Assembly (NCBI RefSeq): GCF_018991925.1
Contig: NW_024727898.1
Location: 159,501-223,500 of the forward strand
DNA: 64,000 bases
Source: Homarus americanus
Lineage: Eukaryota > Arthropoda > Malacostraca > Decapoda > Nephropidae
Reading direction: 5' to 3'
The notes beneath the pieces were generated by a model, which worked only from the letters and a program-made list of their open reading frames with translations, did no database searches and was not told the origin of the DNA. Position numbers and translations under genes: made by a program. Shown piece by piece: positions 55,405-64,000 of the stretch. Each line of letters starts with the position of its first letter. The stretch's first letter is position 1.

Positions 55405-55464
55405 TATTTTTAACTTTCCTTTATTACTTTTTTATATTACAGGTATTGTCATTTTTAAATCATC

Positions 55465-55535
55465 ATCATTATCATCATCCTCAACCTCACCATCATCATC
55501 CCCATCAAAATCATCACCACCATCACCACAGTTAC
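55465..55535. repeat. CAT/CATCAC-rich stretch
   Basis: Loose CATCATCAT and CACCATCAC triplets. Confidence 0.85.
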
Positions 55536-55754
55536 TAAGCCACCACCACAGATAGACAGACAGACAGACACGCAAGCAGGCAACACACGTCTCCAGCATC
55601 TCCCGCTCATCACCCTCACAAAGTTGCACACTAAAACATAAAGAGAGGTGTGGTGGTCACTCGTGTGGGGGCGTCCTGTTGGGCTAAAGTTATCAACAAT
55701 AATTACTGTTATTTACATAATTCCTGTAATTTTCCTCGCCATGTTCACCAACTA

Positions 55755-55975
55755 TCATCATGACTACCACCACCTTCATCTACACTACCACCACCTTCAT
55801 CTACAGTACTACCACTATCTACACTACCACCACCACCACCACCACCACCACTATCTACATTACTACCATCTATCAGCAGATATACACTACCACCATCTAC
55901 TATCACCATCATGTACACTACCACCACCACCTAATATCACCATCATCTACAGTGCCACCACAATAACTTACTTCT
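55755..55975. repeat. ACTACCACCACC/TCATCTAC irregular array
   Basis: ACTACCACCACCTTCATCTAC repeats twice at the left, then (CCA)n and CACTACCACCATCTA variants. Thr/Tyr/His and Val/Gly/Asp frames are artefacts. Confidence 0.88.
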
Positions 55976-56039
55976 ACTACCCATATGAACATTACCATTA
56001 CAACCACGACGACAACCACCTCCCCATTACCAAACATAA

Positions 56040-56100
56040 TACACACACAAAAAAAACACACACAAAAAAACACACACACACTCCCCACCCCCACACACAG
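56040..56100. repeat. ACACACAAAAAA repeat
   Basis: Three (AC)n runs separated by A6-A7 runs. Confidence 0.9.
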
Positions 56101-56324
56101 ATATAACAAACAATGCTGTTATGTGAAACACCCCCACACACGACCCTTTACTGTTATTGATGGCCACACATTTACAAGTGACGTTTACAGTCGTCTCAGA
56201 TATACGACCAAATAACCGTTATACCATGTAGAAAAATGTACAGAAAGTCTCCTTCAGGAAATATTGCCGAGTTATGCCCGTGTTGCACTCTATTCTTACG
56301 ATAACAGCCAGCTAAAATCTCGAT

Positions 56325-56510
56325 GAAGGGGTGTGGGTGGGGAGGGAGGGGTTATGGGGTGAGGGAGGTTGTGGGTGTAAGGAGGGGTTGTGGAGGGGGG
56401 AGGGGACTGAGTGAAGGGTTGTCGGTGGAAGTTTTTAGGTGGAGGTTGTGGGTGTATGGGAGAGGTTATGTGAGATAATGTGGGGGAGGTTTTGGTGGGA
56501 GGTCGCAGGT
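56325..56510. repeat. GGGTGTGGGAGGGGTT-type G-rich stretch
   Basis: GTTGTGGGTG and GGAGGGGTT words repeat irregularly. Confidence 0.75.
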
Positions 56511-56939
56511 AGGGGAAAATGTTCTTTGATTTTGTGATACAGGAAGAGGAATGAGAGGAGGAAGAAGAGATAGAAGAAAGAGAGGAGGAAGATGGTCATT
56601 TCTTCCTTCTTCAGGTACCAATCTGTCTGTGGGATCAATTTTGGCTTCCTAATCTTCCTTCCGTTCGTTGTCGTCTGCGGGAGCCGTGAGTCTTGGGGTG
56701 TGTGCGTCGTGTGTTGGTGTGTTGGTGTGTGGGGGTGAGGGGGGGGGGGTCTCCTACTAGGCTCCCCGCGGCAGGTTTGCAACACTTCACTGCAGGCGGC
56801 AACAACGCCCTGTTGCTTAATTTGTGACTTTACGACTAAACACAACTAGTGAGGCTGCATGTACCCTGTCCAAATGAGGTGTGTTGTGTTCTTTACCACG
56901 AACTTAATGCCACTCACCAACAGCAGCTGTGAGTCAGTA

Positions 56940-57110
56940 GAGCCCCCACTCACTCACTCACGCTGATAATGATGATGGCGATGGGGATGATGATGATGGT
57001 GGTGGTGGTGGTGGCTGTAGTAGTGGTTGTAATGGTGACAGTAGTGATGGTGTCGGTGGTTGTAATTGTTGATAATGATGGTGTACGTGGTGGTGATGAT
57101 GGTGTTTGGT
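56940..57110. repeat. GATGATGGTGGT triplet-rich stretch
   Basis: GAT, GGT, GTA and GTT triplets in loose order; Thr/Ile/His frames on the minus strand are artefacts. Confidence 0.88.
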
Positions 57111-57333
57111 GAATAGGAGACGTTTGACGACGATAACAAGAGGATGATAACATCAGTATGATAACAAAGGAAACACAAGAGAAATAACGTCCAGAATAAA
57201 GTTGTCTCTCTCATCACTGTGTTTCCTGTGTTGTTATTTACCATTTATCCACATGACTACTATACCCTTCAGCTGTTTCCGTGTCGACAACAGACGAATT
57301 AATCAAGACAGTACCAGAAGGAGCATCACGTCA

Positions 57334-60300
57334 GGAGACTCAGCACCGCCCCACCACGTCTTAAACTAGTCAACACAGGAGGTCCAGCACCGCCCCACCA
57401 CGTCTTAAACTTGTCAACACAGGAGATCCAGCACCGCCCCACCACGTCTTAAATTTGTCCTTTGGGAGGTCAGCACCACTCCACCGTCTTAAGCAAGTCT
57501 AACACAGGAGACACCGCCCCACCACGTCTTAAACTTGTCAACACAGGAGATCCAGCACCGCCCACCACGTCGCCAAACTTGTCCTTACAGGCGTTCCAGC
57601 ACCGCCCACGTCTTAAACTGGTGCTGGAAGGTCCAGCACCTTACCGTCTTAAACTAGTCAGCACAGGCGATTCCAGCACCGCCCACCACGTCTTAAACTA
57701 GTCAACACAGGGTCAGCACCACTCACCACGTCTTAAACTAGTCGCGCACAGGGGTCCAGCACCGCCCCACCGTCTTAAACTTGTCAACACAGGGATCCAG
57801 CACCGCCCACCACGTCTTAAACTTGTCCCAACACAGGAGGTCAGCACCGCCCCACCACGTCTTAAACTAGTCAGCACAGGCGGTCTTTCGCCCACCGCAT
57901 CAGCAACTAGTCAGCACAGGAGGTCCCAGCACCGCCCACCGTCTTAAACTAGTCAACACAGGAGGTCCAGCACCGCCCACCACGTCTTAAACCTATTCAA
58001 CACAGGCGGTCCAGCACCGCCCCACCACGACAAACTAGTCAACACAGGAGGTCCAGCACTGCCCCACCACGTCTTAAACTATTCAACACAGGCGGTCAGC
58101 GCCCACACGTCTTAAACTGTCAGCACAGGAGGTCCGCTGCGCCCCACCACGTCTTAAGCTTGTCGCACAGGCGGTCAGCACCGCCCCACCGTCTTAAACT
58201 TATCAGCACAGGCGGTCAGCACCGCCCCACCACGTCTTAAACTTGTCAACACAGGAGGTCCAGCACCGCCCCACGTCTTAAGCTGTCCCAGCACAGGCGG
58301 TCCAGCACCGCCCCACCGTCTTAAACTTGTCAACACAGGCAGACCAGCACCGCCCACCACCTCTTAAACTTGTCAACACAGGGTCAGCACCGCCCCACCG
58401 TCTTAAACTAGTCAACACAGGAGGTCCAGCACCGCCCCACCACGTCTTAAACTTGTCAACACAGGCGGTAGCACCGCCCCACGTCTTAAACTTGTCAGCA
58501 CAGGAGGGTCCAGCACCGCCCCACCACGTCTTAAACTTGTCAACACAGGCGGTCAGCACCGCCCCACGTCTTAAACTTGTCCAACACAGGCGGACACCGC
58601 CCACCACGTCTTAAACATCAGCACGAGGTCCAGCACCTTACCCGTCTTAAATAGTCAACACAGGAGGTCCTTTTGCCCCACCACGTCTTAAACTTGTCAA
58701 CACGACGGTCCAGCGCCGCCCCACCACGTCTCTTCAGCTTGTCCAGCACAGGCGGTCCAGCACCGCCCACCACGTCTTCAACCTTCAACACAGGAGGTCC
58801 AGCACGCCCCACCACGTCTTAAACTATTCAACACAGGAGGTCCAGCACGCCCACCACGTCGCTAAACTTGTCAGCACAGGCGGTCCAGCACCGCTACCGT
58901 CTTAAACATCAACACAGGAGGTCCAGCACCGCCCCACCGTCTTAAACTAGTCAGCACGGGAGGTCCAGCACCGCCCCACCACGTCTTAAACTTGTCAACA
59001 CAGGCGGTCCAGCACCGCCCCACCACGACAAACTTGTCAACACAGGAGGTTAGCACCGCCCCACCACGTCTTAAACTTGTCCTTTACAGGCGGTCAGCAC
59101 CGCCCCACCACGTCTTAATAATCAACACAGAGGTCCAGCGCAACCCCACCACGTCTTAAACTATTCAGCACAGGAGGTCCGGCACCGCCCACCGTCATAA
59201 ACTAATTAACACCGGGCGATCCAGCACCGCCCCACCACGTCTTAAACTAGTCAGCACAGGAGGTCCGCACCGCCCCACCACGTCTTAAACTAATCAACAC
59301 AGGCGGTCCTTTTCCGCCCCACGTCAACAAACTGGTCAACACAGGAGTCAGCACGCCCCACCGTCTTAAACTAGTCGCTTACAGGAGGTCCAGCACCGCC
59401 CCACCACGTCTTAACCTAATCAGCACAGGAGGTCCAGCACCGCCCCACCACGTCTTCAACTATTCCTTTGGGAGGTCCTTTCCGCCCCACACGTCTTAAA
59501 CTTGTCAGCACAGGAGGTCCAGCACCGCACCACGTCTTAAGCTTGTCAGCAGGCGGTCCAGCACGCCCACCGTCTTAAACTTGTCCTTTGGGAGGTCCAG
59601 CACCGCCCACCACGTCTTAAACTTGTCCTTTGGGCGGTCCAGCACCGCCCCACCGTCTAAACTTGTCAACACAGGAGGTCCAGCACCGCCCCCACCACGT
59701 CTTAAACTTGTCAACACAGGCGGTCAGCACCGCCCCACCACGTCTTAAACTTGTCCAGCACAGTCCAGCACCGTCTTCAAACTTGTCAACACAGGGTCAG
59801 CACCGCCCCACCACGTCTTAAACTTGTCAGCACAGGTCCCAGCACCGCCCCGCCACGTCTTAAACATCAACACAGGAGTCCAGCACCGCCCCACCGTCTT
59901 AAACTTGTCAACACAGGTCCAGCACCACTCCACCACGTCTTCGCTTTCCCGTCGCACAGGCGGTCCAGCACCGCCCCACCACGTCTTAAACTAGTCCTTT
60001 GGGAGGTCCGCAGCACCGCCCCACCACATCTTAAACATCGCTGAGGAGATTCCGGCACGCCCCGTCGCCCAGCTAATTAACACAGGGAGGTCCAGCACCG
60101 CCCCACCACGTCTTAAACTTGTCAGCACAGGAGTCCAGCACCGCCCCACGTCTTAAACTAGTCAACTTTGAGGTCAGCACCGCCCCACCACGTCTTCAAG
60201 CTTGTCAGCAGGAGGTCCAGCACCGCCCACCGTCTTAAACTTGTCAGCACAGGCGGTCCAGCACCGCCCCACCACGTCTTAAACTAGTCAACGCAGGGTC

Positions 60301-63300
60301 CAGCACCGCCCCACCACGTCTTAAACTTGTCCTTCCGGTCCTTTGCTGCCGTCAACTAGTCAACACAGGCGGTCCAGCACCGCCCACCACGTCTTAAACC
60401 TTCAGTCGCGGGAGGTCCAGCCGCCCACCCACGTCTTAAGCTTGTCCTTGCGGTCAGCGCCCCACCGTCTTGAAACCTTAGTCAGCACAGGAAGTTGCTG
60501 CCCACCCGTCTTAACTTGTCCAGCACAGGGTCAGCACCGCCCCGTCTTAAACTAGTCAACGGGCACGGTCCGCGCACTTTCAGCATTAACGATTCGGCGC
60601 ACTCACCACGTCTTAAACTTGTCCAGCACGGGAGTTCGCTGGCAATTCGCGCAGGTCCGCCCCACCACCTCTTGGCATCGCCGGGAGGTCAGCACCGCCC
60701 ACCACGTCTTAAACTTGTCAACACCCCGGGCGGTCCCTTTCGCCGCCACGTCTTAAACTAGTCCAGCACAGGCGGTCGCACCGCCACACATCTTAAGCTA
60801 ATCGCTTTGGTGATTTGGCGCCGCCCCACCGTCTTAAACTAATCAACACAGGAGGTCTGCGCCCCACCACGTCTTAAATAGTCAACACAGGCGGTCCAGC
60901 ACCGCCCCACCCACGTCTTAAACTAATCGCCTGGGAGATTCAGCACCGCCCCACCACGTCTTAAACTTGTCCGCTTTGGAGGTCCAGCACCGCCCCACCG
61001 TGTAAACCTTCGATCAAACACAGGCGGTCCCGCCGTCTGGCTTAATCAGCAGGTTGGCGCTACGTCTTAAACTAGTCCCCTTTGGGCGGTCAGCACCGCC
61101 CCACCACCGCGTCTTCAATAATCCAGCAGGCGGTCCAGCACCGCCCCACCGATAACTTGTGTGGAACACCGCTTTACATCTTCGCTGCTTCGCCTGGGAT
61201 CAGCACCGCCCCACCGTCTTCGGCTTCAAGCACAGGCGGTCCAGCACCGCCCACCGCATCTTAAACTAATCAGCACAAGAAGGTCAGCACCGCCCCCACC
61301 GTCTTAAACTAATCGCACAGGCGGTCAGCACCGCCCCACCACGTCTTAAACTAATCAACACGGAGATTCTGGCACCGCCCCACCACGTCTTAAGCTTGTC
61401 AACACAGGCGGTCCAGCACCGCCCACCACGTCTTAAACTAATCAACACAGGAGGTCCAGCACCGCCCCACCACGTCTTAAACTAATCAACACGGAGGTCC
61501 AGCACCGCCCCACCACGTCTTCACTTCAGTCGCACAGGCGGTCCAGCACCGCCCCACCCGTCTTAAACTTCAATCAGCACAGGGTCCAGCACCGCCCACC
61601 ACGTCTTAAACTTGTCGTCACGATTCAGCACCGCCCCACCACGTCTTAAACTAGTCAACACGGCGGTCAGCACCGCTACCACGTCGCCAAACTAATCAAC
61701 ACAGGGTCCGCTGCCCACCACGTCTTAAACTAATCAACACAGGAGGTCAGCACCGCCCCACCACGTCTTAAACTAGTCAGCACAGGAGGTCAGCACCGCC
61801 CCACGTCTTAAACTTGTCGCCACAGGAGGTCCGCACCGCCCACCGTCTTAAACTAATCAACACAGGCGGTCCCGCACCGCCCCTATCTTAAACTTGTCAA
61901 CACAGGAGGTCCAGCACCGCCCCACCGTCTTGGCCAGTCAACACAGGCGGTCCAGCACCGCCCACCGCATCAACCAAACTAATCGCTGGGCGGTCCAGCA
62001 CCGCCCCACCGTCTTAAAACGCTTCACCTGGGGAGGTCCTTTCCGCCCACCGTCTTAAACTATTCAACACAGGAATTCCGCTGCTTCCACGTCTTAAACT
62101 TGTCAGCAGGCGGTCCAGCACCGCCACCACGTCTTAAACTAATCAGCACAGAGCGGTCCAGCACCGCCCCACCGCATCTTAAGCCAAATCGCACAGGCGG
62201 TTGGCACCGCCCCGCATCTTCAGCTAATCAACACCAGGAGGTCAGCACCACCCACCACGTCTTAAACTTGTCGCACAGGCGGTCCAGCACCTTACCCGTC
62301 TTAGCTAATCAACACAGGGTCCTTTACGCCCCACCACGTCTTAAACTTGTCGCCGCAGGCGGTCAGCACGCCCACCACGTCTTAAACCATTCGCTGAGCG
62401 GTCAGCACCGCCCCACCACGTCTTAAACTAATCAACACAGGCGGTCCAGCACCGCCCCACCACGTCTTAAACTTGTCCAGCACAGGCGGTCCAGCACCGC
62501 CCACATCTTAAACTAATTCAACACAGGCGGTCTTACCGCCCCACCGTCAACTGTCGGCACAGGCGTTCCCAGCACCCGCCCCACCACGTCTTAAACTTCA
62601 TCAACACAGGCGGTCCAGCACCGCCCACCACGTCTTAAACTTGTCAGCACAGGCGGTCAGCACCGCCCCACCACGTCTTAAACTAATCAGCACAGGTACG
62701 GTCTGGCACATACACACATCAACCTAATCAACACGGAGGTTAGCACCGCTTTACGTCTTAAGCTAATCAACACAGGCAGATTGGCTGCATACACGATATA
62801 AACATCGCTGGGCGGTTAGCACCGCCCCACCATCTTGGCTTCGTCAACACAGGCGGGTCCAGCACCGCCCACCACGACAAACTAATCCCACAGGCGGTCC
62901 CTTTTGCCCCACCGTCTTAAGCTAATCAACACAGGGTCCTTTTGCCCACCGTCTTAAACTTGTCGCTTACAGGAGGTCGCTGCGCCCCACCGTCTTAAAC
63001 TGAAAACACAGGCGGTCCGGCACCGCCCCTGCATCTTATTCATTCAGCACGAGTTCCAGCACCCCACCACGTCTTAAACTTACATTAACACAGGCGGTCC
63101 AGCACCACTTACCACGTCTTAGCTTCAGTAACACAGGAGGTCCAGCACCGCCCCACCGGTAAACTTGTCAACACAGGCGGTCAGCACCGCCCCACCACGC
63201 GTCTTAAACTAATCCGCAGGCGAGATTCTTCCCGCATCTTCGTCGCGGTCCAGCACCGCCCCACCACGTCTTAAACTAATCAACACAGGAGGCCCAGAAC

Positions 63301-63308
63301 CGCCCCAC
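57334..63308. repeat. 44 bp GC-rich satellite array, about 135 copies
   Basis: The monomer core is CCGCCCCACCACGTCTTAAA, followed by a variable heptamer (CTAGTCA, CTTGTCA, CTAATCA, CTATTCA) and ACACAGGAGGTCCAG or ACAGGCGGTCCAG. The array is head-to-tail, begins inside GGAGACTCAGCACC at 57334 and ends at CCGCCCCACTAATC. CTAGTC and CTTGTC forms dominate to about 60700; CTAATC forms dominate to the right. Many monomers carry 1-6 base deletions, and some have substitutions such as CTTTGGG for AACACAGG. All open frames here (mostly Pro, Ala, Ser, His and Val) are translated repeats with stops at TTAA-derived positions. Confidence 0.97.
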
Positions 63309-63309
63309 T

Positions 63310-63505
63310 AATCTAACTTATTTTAAGACATTGGCTATAAACAGCTTTTTAATGGCACAAATTACATACATGTGTTAAACAGACCCCCAATCCTTGCATA
63401 ACCTTGATTTAATTTCCTATATCTGGGATGAGTTGTTCCCCTCCCAAGTTTCACTGAGATCCGTCCACGACATGCGGTTATGACACTTAGTCGATAATGT
63501 GTGTG
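63310..63505. other. Unique sequence bordering the satellite
   Basis: AT-leaning unique DNA. 63440-63490 read on the minus strand contains GTGGACGGATCTCAGTGAAA, a phrase of the kind often seen at ends of dispersed transposable elements next to microsatellites. This is a weak hint only. Confidence 0.3.
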
Positions 63506-63536
63506 GCTGGCTGACTGGCTGGCTGACTGACTGACT

Positions 63537-63591
<55 letters not shown>
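63505..63591. repeat. (GGCT/GACT)n then (AC)n
   Basis: GGCTGACTGGCTGGCTGACT tetramers to 63538, then pure AC to 63590. Confidence 0.96.
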
Positions 63592-63596
<5 letters not shown>

Positions 63597-63879
63597 AACA
63601 CTACCACAACAACAACAAAAAACAAATACTTCTCCCCACCCAATCCTTCCTCCCTCACCACACACACAAAAATGCTAAGTGTACGAGTCCTCCACTTTCG
63701 AGCCAACACATTTCAAGAGACGAAGAAAAAAAATGATAATATCTTTTTGAGGTGAACTGTTCCCTCCAGCATCGAGACGTGGGGAGTGACGGCCCCTTGA
63801 GTACTGCTGCCGGGGAGGTAATTATGATGTGTTGCAGGTAATGTTCCTACACTACCTGGGCGTTACTAATGACACTCCA

Positions 63880-64000
63880 CTCCCCTCCTCCCTCCCTCCC
63901 ATCCTTCCCTTCCTTCTTTCTTCCCTCCCTCCTTTCCTTCTTCCTGCCCTCCCTCATTTCTTTCTTCCTTCCTTCCCTTCTTCTCTGTTCTTTTTCCTCC
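63880..64000. repeat. Pyrimidine-rich tract running off the window
   Basis: CCTTCC/CTTTC words to the end of the window. Confidence 0.85.

Noticed and set aside
57462..62426. Frames of 60-110 codons in the 44 bp array
   Set aside because: 44 is not a multiple of three and copies have indels, so frames are accidental; residues simply follow the monomer.

Overview
The window looks like non-coding, repeat-dominated nuclear DNA from an arthropod, most likely a decapod crustacean. The evidence is: no bacterial-style gene packing; very many long (AC)n, (AG)n, (AAT)n and (ACC)n microsatellites; about ten short interstitial runs of the arthropod telomere motif TTAGG/CCTAA; and one decayed non-LTR retrotransposon 3' end with an AATAAA signal. 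The decapod assignment is an inference from repeat style, not from a marker gene. No complete protein-coding gene can be supported. Almost every long open frame is a translated simple repeat.

Layout. 1-3000: AT-rich DNA, then (AAT)n, (TCC)n, (AC)n and (CT)n tracts and the first minisatellites. 3000-3700: unique DNA with a weak candidate 5' exon. 3770-7270: a run of unrelated minisatellites (11, 22, 17, 25, 36 and 22 bp units; the last has a 220 bp higher-order period) plus a 196 bp (AC)n tract. 7300-9000: mostly unique DNA with two mutually exclusive protein-like open frames on opposite strands (7812-8258). 9070-14760: a 48 bp higher-order array, purine-rich DNA, a GACGGAC array, a GTAT tract that grades into a 24 bp minisatellite, and an 18 bp array. 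15778-16200: minus-strand LINE 3' end. 17900-18130: CGAACCC-rich DNA with a hairpin. 20350-21450: a 39 bp triplication and about 750 bp of polypurine DNA. 24550-26870: a CCAGCCAA array, a 26 bp array of about 19 copies, a 23 bp array, and a 30 bp array carrying six perfect TGACGTCA sites. 27300-41250: triplet and purine/pyrimidine tracts with 15-31 bp minisatellites. 41500-55000: more microsatellites, telomere-like runs and minisatellites of 23, 25 and 36 bp. 55051-55372: a 322 bp element with perfect inverted repeats of about 103 bp, sitting inside a (TTA)n tract. 57334-63308: a 6 kb array of a GC-rich 44 bp monomer, about 135 copies. 63310-64000: unique DNA, an (AC)n tract and pyrimidine-rich DNA.

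There are no genes to combine into a pathway. The points of interest are structural: at least twenty unrelated minisatellites in 64 kb, a foldback element lodged in a microsatellite, a three-copy family of palindromic elements, an array of CRE-type sites, and a 44 bp satellite whose variants look partly like sequencing error and partly like real drift.
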